DNA of 46,199 bases, from positions 202,779 through 248,977 of the forward strand of contig CACYHA010000006.1 in the NCBI GenBank assembly GCA_902774035.1, written 5' to 3'. Under the pieces are notes generated by a model. That model ran no database searches. It was not told the DNA's origin and saw nothing but the letters and a program-made list of their open reading frames with translations. Made by a program: the position numbers and the translations under genes. This DNA is from Oscillospiraceae bacterium. GTDB taxonomy: Bacteria > Bacillota > Clostridia > Oscillospirales > Acutalibacteraceae. Every line of letters starts with the position of its first letter. The stretch's first letter is position 1. Positions 30,372 to 40,555 of the stretch are shown piece by piece.

Positions 30372-33300
30372 ATGGCTGATATCGAGAAAACAAAGGAGTA
30401 TATTGAAACGCGGCGTCAGTATATTGCGCTGATAAAGGATGAACTGCTCGGTCCGGGGTCTGAAATATCCATCCCGGATGAGCAGCATGAGCTTATTACG
30501 AATTCTCCTGATGTGCGTTACTCTATAGGCATACTGTTTCCTAGAAACAATAAAATCAACGCGGATAACGATGATAGTGCAAGGGTCGAAGAATCCGCGG
30601 CAGAAGACGAAGACAATGATGCCCTTGAAGAACAAGTAACCGAAACCGATAGCGGGAACGAGAGACCTGAAGCCGTAAATCTGGGAGATGAGGATAATCT
30701 CGATGAAGAAATCGGCTTAGCTGCCCAAAACATGCCCTCCTCAATGGGTATTACTTTCTTCTCCAAAGGCGATTCATCGGTCATAAAATGTCATGTGAGC
30801 TTTGCAACGTACAGACATGCGAAAGCTCCGGATTGCCGGATTCCGTTTTGTCCACGTGACCCTGAAGTATACGAGGTTCCCGAACAGCTGGCTTCATTTA
30901 TCAAATTTGATAAAGAAGAAGGCTGTCTGAAGTTTGCAAACGGCGGCGTAAGCAAAAAGGCGGTCCGAGATTTGGAAGAACGAGATGTTCTCGATTTTGA
31001 TGAATATGGCATCTTCAATTCCATGTATAAGCTCAGCGATCAGCTGCGAGGCGGTTTTGTACGCATCCCCCATGCCGTTGATGTTGTGATTGAGTTCGGC
31101 GACGCAGATTATATCGATAAGAATAAAGAACTGGATGAAACATCGGCAAAAGTTACGGCTCTGCGTAGAAGAATCAAAGAAGATCTTTATTCGATAACCA
31201 TAATGCTGGTTAATGACAGGGAGGATAAATCTAATGGTACCCGATGCTTATTCCAGCCGGAAATCCGGGTATTGACCGAGGATAATCAGTTCACTTTTTC
31301 CGAGTATTCCGGGATGTCGGATTTTTCTCTGCTTGACGACGAGGAAAAATCTCTTGAATTGCAATATCGCAATAAAAAGGTTTACGGTACAGGACTCGGT
31401 ACATCACTCGGATGGAATATTGACAGTAACGGCAACGGTGAATTGTATAATGATTTCTTTCCTCAGGTTGAAGTGCCGCAAATGGACTTCGAACTCCCTC
31501 CGGAATATAACGTTGATCCGAAGAGCCTTTCGATGAAGTATTTATCTGATCTTTCGGCCGCCGTGAAAGGAGAGAAAATTTCGTTGCTCCGTGCTTTTGT
31601 CCACGCATATAAGGCGTGGATCGACAAATTGGTACAAAAGCTGAGAGATATAGATGAAAAGTATGATCGGCGGTATCACGAAATCGGACAAAGCAATATT
31701 GAAGGGTGCCTGAGATCCTATCTACGCATGGAGAAAGGTATTGAATCGCTTGTCAATGATCAGAATAAATGGTCTTCTTTTGAACTGGCAAATCGTGCAA
31801 TGTTTATGCAGCGGGTTCATTTGACGCTTCAGAGCCAAACCTCGAGCAAAGACCGCTATCCTTATGATGAGGAGCTTACAGGAATACTTGATTCGATAGA
31901 CTATACCGCTGATTCCGGCTTGACTGGAGATAAATACGGTTGGCGTCCGTTCCAGCTTGCATTCTTGCTGATGAGTGTAGATTCCGTAAGCGATGATACC
32001 AGTGAGGATCGTGATATCGTGGATCTGATTTGGTTCCCGACAGGTGGCGGCAAAACGGAAGCATATCTCGGACTGAGCGCGTTCACGATCTTTTACAGGA
32101 GATTGGCTCACAATAATACATCTGCAGGGACAACCGTAATAATGCGTTATACGCTCAGACTGCTGGCCGCACAGCAGTTTACTCGTGCTTCAACACTTAT
32201 ATGTGCATGTGAATACATTCGCAGGGATTCATCAGAGCGCAGACCGAAGTATAAGGCCTATCCGCTTGGTACAGAGGAGATATCTATTGGGTTGTGGATC
32301 GGCGGAGATCACACGCCTAATAAGAACGATAAAGCAAAAGAGCACTTGCAGATACTTGCTAATTCTACAGCGGATAATCTTCGAGACAATAAAGATAAGC
32401 ACAACAAGTTTCAGGTTTTAAAATGCCCGTGGTGCGGGACAAAGTTGGTTAAGGATAAAGTTGACGGAAGGCTTGTCGGAGCATTCGGATACCGTATGAA
32501 GAACAATCGACATTTTGAGTTGTTCTGCCCGCAGGAAAGCTGTTTCTATAACCAAGTGGGTAAGCTGCCGATTCAGATCGTAGATGATGAACTGTATCAA
32601 GCGCCGCCGACATTGCTGTTCGGAACCGTTGATAAATTTGCAATGCTGCCTTGGAAGAAAGAAATCGGCTCATTCTTCGGTTTGAATTCTGCAAACCGTG
32701 CACCGGAGCTGATTATTCAAGACGAGTTGCATTTAATATCCGGTCCGCTCGGTACAATGGTAGGATTGTATGAGACCGCTATAGACGCACTTTGTGCATC
32801 GAAAGGCTCAAAGGCTAAAATCGTGGCGTCAACGGCCACTATTCGAAGAGCTGCCGAGCAATGCTCCGCCTTATATGATCGTGAAGTCGCACAATTCCCG
32901 CATCCCGGATTGGATTCTGAGGATTCATTTTTTGCCAGAGAGTCGGCAATAAACCATGATACGGGGAAATACGGAAGACTTTATGTCGGATTAATGCCCT
33001 CAGGCAAGACCAAGGCAATGATGGAGGTGCGTTCCATTGCCGCTTTGCTCCAAAAGATTAATTCCATGAACCTTCCGGATGAGATCAAGGATAAGTATTG
33101 GACTCTGACTGCATATTTCAATAGCTTAAAAGATCTCGGAAAGTGCTCGACTTTAGTTGATGATGACGTTAAAGACTTTATCAAGCGTACTGCATATCGC
33201 TTGGGTACAGCCAAGGATGCTCGTATGATCGGAAGTGCGGACGAACTAACCAGCCGTGTATCAACAACGGAATTGAATGAAACACTGGATAAACTTGAAA

Positions 33301-34046
33301 AGTTGGCATACTCAAAAGAAAACATTGAAAACAAAAGATATGCTTCCAATGTTTTGCTTGCAACCAATATGATTTCAGTCGGAATTGACGTTGCAAGACT
33401 AAATGCGATGCTTCTTGTCGGACAACCAAAACTAACGAGTGAATATATCCAGGCATCAAGCCGTATCGGGCGGTCTTTCCCCGGAGTAGCTTTTGCAATG
33501 TATGACGGGTCGAAGAGCCGAGACCGTTCGCATTACGAACAATTCAAGTCATATCATGAGTCTTTTTATAAATACGTTGAACCGACCGGCGCAACTCCGT
33601 TCTCGAAACCCGCACGAGACAGAGCTCTGCATGCAATTGTAATTTCTCTGCTTAGACACTTAAACCCGCAGTTGTCTGCAGAGGCTGGAGCGGCGGAGTT
33701 TACGCGAGAAAAGTACGCTGACGAGATAGAAAGAATCAAAAAATACATAACGGAGCGAGACGCATCGGTTGTCAGACGTATACACTCGGGAATGCTTGAT
33801 GACGGTGAAGCAATATCTGCCGAAATAGATAAAACCACGGAGGAGTGGGAGCGCATCGCCGAGAACTTCGATGAGGATCATTTCATTTACGGTGAAAAAT
33901 ACATGGTGAAACGACCGGATGAGGGAGACGGGCGGTTATTGAAAGTGTTTAATACGGATCGCAGTGATACTGCGTTTGACACGATGACGTCGATGCGTAA
34001 TGTTGATGCTTCGGTTGCGGGCAATGTTCTGATCTGGGAGGAATAA
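30372..34046 (+). CDS. drmA: DISARM helicase DrmA
   Basis: 1224 residues, RBS AGGAGG. The N-terminus (REYIALIKDELLGPG-like YIALIKDELLGPG, YSIGILFPRNN) is typical of DrmA. SF2 helicase motifs follow: Walker A WFPTGGGKTEAYLG (about 555-568), motif II IIQDELHLISGPLG (about 780), motif III VASTATIRRA, motifs V-VI TNMISVGIDVARLNAML and YIQASSRIGRS. A Cys pair set (CPWCGTKL ... CPQESC) near 680 may bind zinc. DrmA with DrmB forms the DNA-loading complex that senses phage DNA in DISARM. Next gene starts two bases after the stop. Confidence 0.9.
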   Translation: MADIEKTKEYIETRRQYIALIKDELLGPGSEISIPDEQHELITNSPDVRYSIGILFPRNNKINADNDDSARVEESAAEDEDNDALEEQVTETDSGNERPEAVNLGDEDNLDEEIGLAAQNMPSSMGITFFSKGDSSVIKCHVSFATYRHAKAPDCRIPFCPRDPEVYEVPEQLASFIKFDKEEGCLKFANGGVSKKAVRDLEERDVLDFDEYGIFNSMYKLSDQLRGGFVRIPHAVDVVIEFGDADYIDKNKELDETSAKVTALRRRIKEDLYSITIMLVNDREDKSNGTRCLFQPEIRVLTEDNQFTFSEYSGMSDFSLLDDEEKSLELQYRNKKVYGTGLGTSLGWNIDSNGNGELYNDFFPQVEVPQMDFELPPEYNVDPKSLSMKYLSDLSAAVKGEKISLLRAFVHAYKAWIDKLVQKLRDIDEKYDRRYHEIGQSNIEGCLRSYLRMEKGIESLVNDQNKWSSFELANRAMFMQRVHLTLQSQTSSKDRYPYDEELTGILDSIDYTADSGLTGDKYGWRPFQLAFLLMSVDSVSDDTSEDRDIVDLIWFPTGGGKTEAYLGLSAFTIFYRRLAHNNTSAGTTVIMRYTLRLLAAQQFTRASTLICACEYIRRDSSERRPKYKAYPLGTEEISIGLWIGGDHTPNKNDKAKEHLQILANSTADNLRDNKDKHNKFQVLKCPWCGTKLVKDKVDGRLVGAFGYRMKNNRHFELFCPQESCFYNQVGKLPIQIVDDELYQAPPTLLFGTVDKFAMLPWKKEIGSFFGLNSANRAPELIIQDELHLISGPLGTMVGLYETAIDALCASKGSKAKIVASTATIRRAAEQCSALYDREVAQFPHPGLDSEDSFFARESAINHDTGKYGRLYVGLMPSGKTKAMMEVRSIAALLQKINSMNLPDEIKDKYWTLTAYFNSLKDLGKCSTLVDDDVKDFIKRTAYRLGTAKDARMIGSADELTSRVSTTELNETLDKLEKLAYSKENIENKRYASNVLLATNMISVGIDVARLNAMLLVGQPKLTSEYIQASSRIGRSFPGVAFAMYDGSKSRDRSHYEQFKSYHESFYKYVEPTGATPFSKPARDRALHAIVISLLRHLNPQLSAEAGAAEFTREKYADEIERIKKYITERDASVVRRIHSGMLDDGEAISAEIDKTTEEWERIAENFDEDHFIYGEKYMVKRPDEGDGRLLKVFNTDRSDTAFDTMTSMRNVDASVAGNVLIWEE

Positions 34047-34048
34047 AG

Positions 34049-36403
34049 ATGGAATTGGATTCGGCTCAAAAGATACAACTTAATAGTATTACTCATTCCG
34101 TAAGAGCATCGCAAGCGGTGTTGCAATACGGAGTCGGAGCCATGGTGGATTTTCCGGATCAGACATTAATGACAGCGGCTCCGGAGTATTGGCAGGAGCG
34201 AGTCGTGAAGATCCATGATGAACGTCTCGAAAAAGCGCTTCATGTGGATTATTTCGGCATGCCCGGTGGAAAAGACGACCCTCATTGCAAAGAGGGAATC
34301 TCCTATGCGCGTTTTCCGGAGTGGTATTTCTGCCCGAAATGCAGAAGATTTCAACCGATAAAGGCTTGGGTGGCGGATTATCAAAGAAGAGCGCGTCAAC
34401 GCACTAAAGAAATTGATCCTTACATGATCAAGCATATGAGATGCCCTTCGTGTAATCAGGATTTGGTCGTTGCCCGTATTGTTACCGTCTGTGAACATGG
34501 TCACATTGATGATTTCCCTTGGGTCAAGTGGGTTCATTGCCAAAGTTTCGGCGGAGCAAAAAAAGTTTGCGAACACCCGTCATTGACATTCAAAACCGGA
34601 GCATCTTCCACAGAAGGATTGGAAGGTCTTGTCGTGACCTGTGAATCTTGCCACGCTAAGGCCACTCTTAAGGGAGCCTTCGATGCAGGTAAGCTTGAAG
34701 AACTGGATAAGAAACACGGATATGAGTACGATTTCACTTGCACCGGCAGACATCCGTGGAAGAACAAAAAAGAAGCTTGTGCGCTGTATCCGAAGGTGTT
34801 ACAGCGTGGTAGTTCGTCCGTGTACTTCCCTGTTACTGCAAATTCTCTGGTGATACCGCCGTATTCCAGTATCCTTACAACGAAGATTGAGAACAGCGAT
34901 GCCTTTGCTGAATGCAGGAATACTATTTCCGCATTTATGCGCACTCCGGGAATGACACAGGAAATAAAGGATGCATTTATTGTTGCTCAGATCGAAGCCT
35001 ATTCCGAGCGAATCGGGTTAGAAATCGGGATATCTAAAGATCAGGTAAAATCTGTGCTGGTTCGCAAGTGGAGACAGCCGTCGGATGAAGAATACAGCAC
35101 ATTAAGCGTAAAATACAAAGCGGAAGAATACGATGCTTTAAGCGGCGAAATATCCTTCGGAAATGATGACTATGGGGATTTTCTGCGTGAGCAGACAGAT
35201 ATCCGAGAGTATGGACTTCCGTATGTCAAAAGGATATCCCTGATACATAAAGTCCGAGAGGTTCAGGCATTAACCGGGTTTTCAAGAATAAAACCGGCAG
35301 ATAAGTCCGAGCCGATCGGAAAGCAGGGCGATGTGGTTTCAGTAAAAGATCCCGAAACAAACTGGTATCCTGCTTATGAAGTGCGAGGCGAAGGTATTTT
35401 CATTGAATTTGACTCTGACGAGATTGACAAATGGAGAAACGAGAATGCGGAGCTTCAGCGGAGAGTAAGCATACTGAATGACAATTACGCCAAGTCGTTT
35501 ATAGGGTCAAGCAATCCGAGGATGGTATCAGGGAAATTTGTTTTGCTCCACACATTGTCTCACCTTCTGATTAAGCAGTTAAGCTTCGAGTGCGGATACA
35601 GTATTGCATCATTGAGAGAAAGGATTTACTGTAGCGAGGCATCCGAAGGAAAAGACATGGCCGGAATTTTGATTTATACTGCCAGCGGTGACTCGGAGGG
35701 TACAATGGGTGGCTTGGTACGACAGGGTCGCTCTGACACATTCCCGAGTATTTTCAAAAAGGCAATTGAATCGGGAATGACATGCTCCAATGATCCAGTA
35801 TGCAGTCTCAGCTTGGGCCAAGGCAGAGATTCTCTGAATCTTGCAGCGTGCTATTCGTGTGCCTTGATACCCGAGACAAGCTGTGAGGAGTTTAATATCT
35901 TTCTTGATAGAGGAACCGTGGTGGGCACATTCAATAATCCGACTCTCGGTTTTTACTATAACCAGATTTACGGAGATGAACGTTGGGAGATACAGTCCAG
36001 ACCAATTCAGCCCGATAATCCGGAAAACCCGAAAGATCGTATTCGAATGTTGATTCCGACTGTAGGAACGGATATGCGAGATGTTGATTATGTTGAAATA
36101 TGGAAGTCAGTTCGTCAGTGGAGTAGTAGCCCTATCGAGAAAACCTTGCTCGACAGTTTATTATCTTCCGTAGGTTTGTTTACTACAAAAGAGAAACCGA
36201 TTTACGATTGTAAATATATGCTGTCCGACGATGCTGAAGAATACGTTGGCACCTTGATTTGGAAATGTTCCGAGGTGATTTACTTCTCTGCGGAAGATCA
36301 CGATTTATATGAAGCTGCATTACATTCCGATTGGAAATGTTTCTGTGGTGATGACGACTCTTTGACACCGGATATTATAGCAAGAGCACTGAAGGAGAAA
36401 TAA
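34049..36403 (+). CDS. drmB: DISARM DUF1998 protein DrmB
   Basis: 784 residues. VLQYGVGAMVDFPDQTLM and WYFCPKCRRFQPI with CPSCNQDLVV (zinc ribbon, about 95-145) and CEHGHIDDFPWVKW at the N-terminus; the DUF1998 domain at about 490-600: LLHTLSHLLIKQLSFECGY, ILIYTASGDSEGTMGGLVRQG, SCALIPETSCEEFN. DUF1998 proteins pair with the DrmA-type helicase, and DrmA-DrmB is the core of every DISARM type. The stop is one base before the next start. Confidence 0.9.
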   Translation: MELDSAQKIQLNSITHSVRASQAVLQYGVGAMVDFPDQTLMTAAPEYWQERVVKIHDERLEKALHVDYFGMPGGKDDPHCKEGISYARFPEWYFCPKCRRFQPIKAWVADYQRRARQRTKEIDPYMIKHMRCPSCNQDLVVARIVTVCEHGHIDDFPWVKWVHCQSFGGAKKVCEHPSLTFKTGASSTEGLEGLVVTCESCHAKATLKGAFDAGKLEELDKKHGYEYDFTCTGRHPWKNKKEACALYPKVLQRGSSSVYFPVTANSLVIPPYSSILTTKIENSDAFAECRNTISAFMRTPGMTQEIKDAFIVAQIEAYSERIGLEIGISKDQVKSVLVRKWRQPSDEEYSTLSVKYKAEEYDALSGEISFGNDDYGDFLREQTDIREYGLPYVKRISLIHKVREVQALTGFSRIKPADKSEPIGKQGDVVSVKDPETNWYPAYEVRGEGIFIEFDSDEIDKWRNENAELQRRVSILNDNYAKSFIGSSNPRMVSGKFVLLHTLSHLLIKQLSFECGYSIASLRERIYCSEASEGKDMAGILIYTASGDSEGTMGGLVRQGRSDTFPSIFKKAIESGMTCSNDPVCSLSLGQGRDSLNLAACYSCALIPETSCEEFNIFLDRGTVVGTFNNPTLGFYYNQIYGDERWEIQSRPIQPDNPENPKDRIRMLIPTVGTDMRDVDYVEIWKSVRQWSSSPIEKTLLDSLLSSVGLFTTKEKPIYDCKYMLSDDAEEYVGTLIWKCSEVIYFSAEDHDLYEAALHSDWKCFCGDDDSLTPDIIARALKEK

Positions 36404-36404
36404 A

Positions 36405-38120
36405 ATGGCAATAATGATTCCGAACACTCCTCATGAGTTCGATCCCGCCAGCCAAGAAGGGCTGATGTTTGATGCGTTGACTAAGCTTCCGGACGAGTAC
36501 TATGTTTTCCATTCGTTCCGAATTACCTCGGTGACGGACAATACGTTTTATGAGAGTGAAACTGATTTTGTTGTCTTCAACAGGAAATACGGCATACTTT
36601 GCCTGGAAGCCAAATCAGGGTTGGTCAAATACGAGGCAGGATATTGGTACTATGCAAGCGGAAGGCCTATGCATAATGGCGGGCCATTTACTCAGGCTTC
36701 ATCTAACAAGTATAAATTAAAAAAACTTATCGAGCAGAGCGTCTTGGCGAATATTATACCACGCTGTAAAATGCTTCATGCTGTGTGGTTTCCTTCAGTA
36801 TCTGATGCCGTTCTGAAGACAATGAAACTACCCTCCGAAGCAGATAAAAAAATAGTATTGACAAAGGATGCTTTAGAGAATCCCGAAGAGTATTTGGAAC
36901 GTATCTTTTCTATTGAGCTTCCCAATCGTATCTGCACAGATTTAAGCGAATACGAGGTTAAAAAACTAATCGGAGAGATTTTTTGTCCGCAGTTTAATAT
37001 ATTCCCGACATCTTCATTTGACAATGATTTAAAGAAAATCGTATTTCACAGACTTTTGAAAGAGCAATCTGCAATTCTGGATTATCTTACAGAACAGAGA
37101 ACAGCGGTTATAAATGGCGCAGCCGGAACCGGTAAAACGATGATCGCTGTTGAAAAGGCTCAACGTCATGCTCGGAACGGAGAAAAAGTCCTGTTTCTTT
37201 GCTTTAATGTAAAGCTAAAAAGCTACTTAGAGGAAAACTATTCTCACGACAACATTTCGTATTTTACTATTTCAGGACTTGCATGCAAAATGTGTTTAAC
37301 CACTTCACCGGATTATTCAAGATTCAAAAGTGTTCTTGAGGATATGTATCTTTCTGAATCATTCCCTTATCAGCATATTATCATCGATGAAGGGCAAGAT
37401 TTCGGTCTTGATGCAATAGACGAGTCGGATTTGCTTCAACAAATGAAAGAAATAATCATTGACAACGAGTCTTTAAACGGATCGTTTTATGTTTTTTATG
37501 ATAAGCTTCAATTAATTCAAGCCAAACACATGCCGAAGTTTATCGAAGACGCTGATTGCAAGTTAACTCTATATAGAAATTGCAGAAATACCGAGAATAT
37601 TGCAATGACATCGCTTCGACCGGTTTCAGAGAGAAGACCAAAGCTTTTTGAAGGATGTGTAAAAGGTACTCCTGCTAAAATTCACTTTTGTTCAACATCT
37701 GAAGTGACTGTTTCTTGCATAAATGCGACAATAGATGCTTTGAAAGCAGAAGGCTACAGAGACATTGTATTACTGACTTGTAAAACGGAATCCACTAGTG
37801 TCCTTGCTGATAGGGTTAGAAATGGTGTTTATAGAAATAAGTTCAGGTTTACTTCTTGTCGCAAGTTTAAAGGCCTGGAGGCGGATGCGGTTATTCTTAT
37901 TGATGTCGATAGTGAAACCTTTAATTCTGAAAATGTTTTGATCTATTATGTAGGTACATCACGTGCGCGGCTTAGACTGGATATAGTAACGGAATTGTCG
38001 GATGATAACTGTGTAGATATTCTTAAAAACGCACTAAACTTTACAAACAAAATACGCAATCCTAAGCGGACACTTGCGAGTGCTTTAAATGCAACTGGTA
38101 GCATAGTTGAGCAATTATAA
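36405..38120 (+). CDS. NERD nuclease-SF1 helicase fusion in the drmC position
   Basis: 571 residues. The N-terminal NERD domain has ESETDFVVFNRKYGILCLEAKSG with D54 and E68-x-K70, the PD-(D/E)XK-like catalytic set. The second half is a UvrD-like SF1 helicase: NGAAGTGKTMIAVEKA (about 240-255), HIIIDEGQDFG (motif II), YRNCRNTENIA, SCRKFKGLEADAVILID, YVGTSRARLRLDIV (motif VI). It starts one base after drmB (ATAAAATGG context), so it belongs to the operon. In described DISARM loci the gene after drmB is drmC, a PLD nuclease; I see no HKD motif here. It probably supplies the nuclease, though it could be an added module. Confidence 0.85.
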   Translation: MAIMIPNTPHEFDPASQEGLMFDALTKLPDEYYVFHSFRITSVTDNTFYESETDFVVFNRKYGILCLEAKSGLVKYEAGYWYYASGRPMHNGGPFTQASSNKYKLKKLIEQSVLANIIPRCKMLHAVWFPSVSDAVLKTMKLPSEADKKIVLTKDALENPEEYLERIFSIELPNRICTDLSEYEVKKLIGEIFCPQFNIFPTSSFDNDLKKIVFHRLLKEQSAILDYLTEQRTAVINGAAGTGKTMIAVEKAQRHARNGEKVLFLCFNVKLKSYLEENYSHDNISYFTISGLACKMCLTTSPDYSRFKSVLEDMYLSESFPYQHIIIDEGQDFGLDAIDESDLLQQMKEIIIDNESLNGSFYVFYDKLQLIQAKHMPKFIEDADCKLTLYRNCRNTENIAMTSLRPVSERRPKLFEGCVKGTPAKIHFCSTSEVTVSCINATIDALKAEGYRDIVLLTCKTESTSVLADRVRNGVYRNKFRFTSCRKFKGLEADAVILIDVDSETFNSENVLIYYVGTSRARLRLDIVTELSDDNCVDILKNALNFTNKIRNPKRTLASALNATGSIVEQL

Positions 38121-38176
38121 CTGCATTCTTTTTTGAGAGAACTGACAATTTATATAATTGACCGGAGGTTTACCTT

Positions 38177-38395
38177 ATGACATTTCGACCTTGGATGCTC
38201 GGCGCGATTGACGAAACCGGATACAACGGAATTCGTGACGAGCACATTGAGAAGGTAGCGGATTGTTTACTTGCCACAGGACAGACCGAAATCAGCCGCT
38301 CGGATTTTGACGACGCTTGCCGCTGCTGCGGGATTCGGTCAGATTTGTTTACACAGGACGATTTGGATCGGCTGCAGCAGAGATTAAACAAATGA
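38177..38395 (+). CDS. Small hypothetical protein
   Basis: 72 residues, RBS GGAGG. GAIDETGYNGIRDEHIEKVADCLLATGQTEISRSDFDDACRCCGI reads as a compact helical protein with two pairs of helices. No family recognised. It begins 56 bp after the DISARM operon, so it may be read through from it or start a new unit. Confidence 0.6.
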   Translation: MTFRPWMLGAIDETGYNGIRDEHIEKVADCLLATGQTEISRSDFDDACRCCGIRSDLFTQDDLDRLQQRLNK

Positions 38396-38418
38396 CACAA
38401 TAAGGAGGGTAAATCATC

Positions 38419-38697
38419 ATGACGTTTCAGGAATTGAGAAAACTACTGGCTTTTTCCGGCGAAAGCCAAGAAAACATCGAACAGGCAGATACTGCACAGC
38501 TGTTGGCAATGGCCAAAGCAGCGAACATCGACCCGGAAGATTTGATTCCGCTTGAGGATATGATGGATGAACTGGAGCAGTATGGTGAGGCGGCCGGGTT
38601 TGCTGACTACCGGAACAAAGTGCTGAACGGCATGAGCGAGGATGAAATCGTTCAATCGTATCATGCAATTTTTGACCGGTTTGAAGGTGAAAAGTGA
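38419..38697 (+). CDS. Small helical hypothetical protein
   Basis: 92 residues, RBS AAGGAGGG. Entirely helical and acidic (FQELRKLLAFSGESQENIEQA, LEDMMDELEQYGEAAGFADY, MSEDEIVQSYHAIFDRFEG). The stop is one base before the next ATG. No family recognised. Confidence 0.6.
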   Translation: MTFQELRKLLAFSGESQENIEQADTAQLLAMAKAANIDPEDLIPLEDMMDELEQYGEAAGFADYRNKVLNGMSEDEIVQSYHAIFDRFEGEK

Positions 38698-38698
38698 G

Positions 38699-39745
38699 AT
38701 GTCTCTGTTAGAGGAAGCTGATTGGGATGATTACTGCTTTTCCTGCTACAAAGGACCGCTGACAAAAGATCAGGTGCATCAATACGCAGGATATTACGGA
38801 ATATGCTTTTGCTCAGAAAACTGCCGTGATGAGTACTATAAAAGAAACGGCAGAAAAGAGTTTGGCGATTTATTCAAGCGTATGTATAATGATGGATATA
38901 CACCAGAAAGGATTGCGAAAGTAACAGGCGCACCGCTAGAAGCAGTAAAGGATATACTTGGTGTTGGCGACTATTTGTTCTACAGCAAGGACGAATGCGA
39001 AATGAAAGACTTCTTTCATGCGGTGAAGGGGGCAACGGTGAAACCGCCTGACGCTATTGCTTGGGCGATTCATTATTCGCTACACGGTTATTTTAATTGT
39101 TCCTATCTTCAGTTTTACTGCGAGGAGATGCAGCGAGAAGAAGCAAGCAAGTGTTTTCAGAAAGCATTCGATGCTGTTCGCAAAGAGACGCTGCGTTCTT
39201 GTGGGAGAGATGAAGAATGCGATAGGAGCGCGACAACTCGGACCGGTTGGTGTTTAACCACACTGACCGAAGACGGTTTTATAGCGACTTTCGGAATGCT
39301 TCAAAATCTTGATGATGTTCAATGGGTACATATGAGTTTGAATTCGGGCGGGCAAGATCCTGTTGAAGAGGCTGCATCTGCTGTTTTGTATAGCTTTCCA
39401 TCAATCTGTTATCAAGGTGTAGAAAACTATATCTATCAAAACACGAGAGGCGGAGAGATGTGGTACAAGGAATATAGTTCAGGAGCGGAGGTGCCTCCAG
39501 TTAATGAGATTTTGGGAAAAGAGCTGTCTTCTGCGTTGAAGACGGAAGAATTCTGGCAAACGATGAAGGAAAATATGCAATGGAGCCCCGAGAAAGACTT
39601 TGCTGAGGTGCTGGATTTCTTCAGAGTGTACGTCCCATATATTCAGGACGATACCTTGGAAAGACTGCTGAACTTAGCGGAAGATATTGATCCTGCTATT
39701 CGGACGACTCTGGAACAAGAATTGCAGGAGAGTCCTATTGCCTGA
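38699..39745 (+). CDS. Treble-clef (TRASH/FCS-like) zinc-binding protein, unknown
   Basis: 348 residues from ATG 38699 (GAAGGTG ahead); an in-frame ATG at 38642 lies inside the previous gene. The N-terminus has CFSCYKGPLTKDQ ... YYGICFCSENCRDEYY: CxxC and CxxxC arranged as a treble-clef/FCS finger around residues 14-50. Then comes an HTH-like stretch (DGYTPERIAKVTGAPLEAVKDIL). The remainder is mixed alpha/beta without known motifs. A similar finger occurs in the 41651 gene, hinting at a shared partner. Confidence 0.6.
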   Translation: MSLLEEADWDDYCFSCYKGPLTKDQVHQYAGYYGICFCSENCRDEYYKRNGRKEFGDLFKRMYNDGYTPERIAKVTGAPLEAVKDILGVGDYLFYSKDECEMKDFFHAVKGATVKPPDAIAWAIHYSLHGYFNCSYLQFYCEEMQREEASKCFQKAFDAVRKETLRSCGRDEECDRSATTRTGWCLTTLTEDGFIATFGMLQNLDDVQWVHMSLNSGGQDPVEEAASAVLYSFPSICYQGVENYIYQNTRGGEMWYKEYSSGAEVPPVNEILGKELSSALKTEEFWQTMKENMQWSPEKDFAEVLDFFRVYVPYIQDDTLERLLNLAEDIDPAIRTTLEQELQESPIA

Positions 39746-39822
39746 AAGGTAAATAGATCCTTCGGAGTTGTTGCTGAGAGAAGAAGCACCAATCACAATA
39801 AATTAAAAAAGGAGTCTTCATT

Positions 39823-40527
39823 ATGGGAATTGGAGTTACTTTTTCGATTAAAGCACCAAAGCTTGTGGTGTTTTTTAAAGGAATCGGTATTGACATCGAT
39901 TCTGAAAATGGAGTTTTCACGGAACGGTCATATATTACGCTGCCGTCTGGGGACAAAGCATTTTTCTATGATGATGATAGTATTGCCAAGCACATAGGAA
40001 AACAAGCCTTGTATGACGATGAGGAAGGTGGTATGCCAAGATGGTTGCATGGGATGGAGGAAGGCGATTCATTGGTTGAATGGTTCATAAACCATCTTGT
40101 TGATGTGGGCGAAGAATATATGATTGAAAGGTTTAATGATAAGCAGCATTTATGTTTAGACTTTTGCCAGGAGGCAAAGGAAATCATCGACCGATCTTTT
40201 CCAGAAGAAGAACGAGAAAGAATCAAAGAATTGGACGAGTTGATTGAAGAAGCGTCTTTCCTGTATCTCAGTAGTTGGGGCGGAGATGACTTTGATTATG
40301 CTTACGTTGAGGTTAAAGACGGCAAAGCGTCGTACAGAGTAGGAAGCGGCTTGGATGATGATTCCTATGAAGACTTAGATGATGATTCATATGAAGACTT
40401 GGATGATGATTCCTATGAAGAATGGTATTGGGATAGTTATAGTGAGTTTGTTGAATTGGTGAAGGAACACTTCCCCGCCGTAATATATAAAAGACAAAAT
40501 GGCATGTGGGTTAAGGACAAGGGCTAA
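39823..40527 (+). CDS. Acidic hypothetical protein with tandem DDDSYEDL repeats
   Basis: 234 residues, RBS AAGGAG. Three tandem 24-bp units encode DDDSYEDL (about 40354-40425), near-identical in DNA, so the array is recent or unstable in copy number. The rest is acidic (ERERIKELDELIEEASFLYL, SEFVELVKEHFPAVIYK). No family recognised. Confidence 0.6.
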   Translation: MGIGVTFSIKAPKLVVFFKGIGIDIDSENGVFTERSYITLPSGDKAFFYDDDSIAKHIGKQALYDDEEGGMPRWLHGMEEGDSLVEWFINHLVDVGEEYMIERFNDKQHLCLDFCQEAKEIIDRSFPEEERERIKELDELIEEASFLYLSSWGGDDFDYAYVEVKDGKASYRVGSGLDDDSYEDLDDDSYEDLDDDSYEEWYWDSYSEFVELVKEHFPAVIYKRQNGMWVKDKG

Positions 40528-40555
40528 ACACTACTGAAGTGCTTGAGGAATCATA

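Noticed and set aside
38642-38699. Longer N-terminus for the treble-clef protein
   Set aside because: It would overlap the preceding gene by 56 bases, and the ATG at 38699 has a proper RBS.
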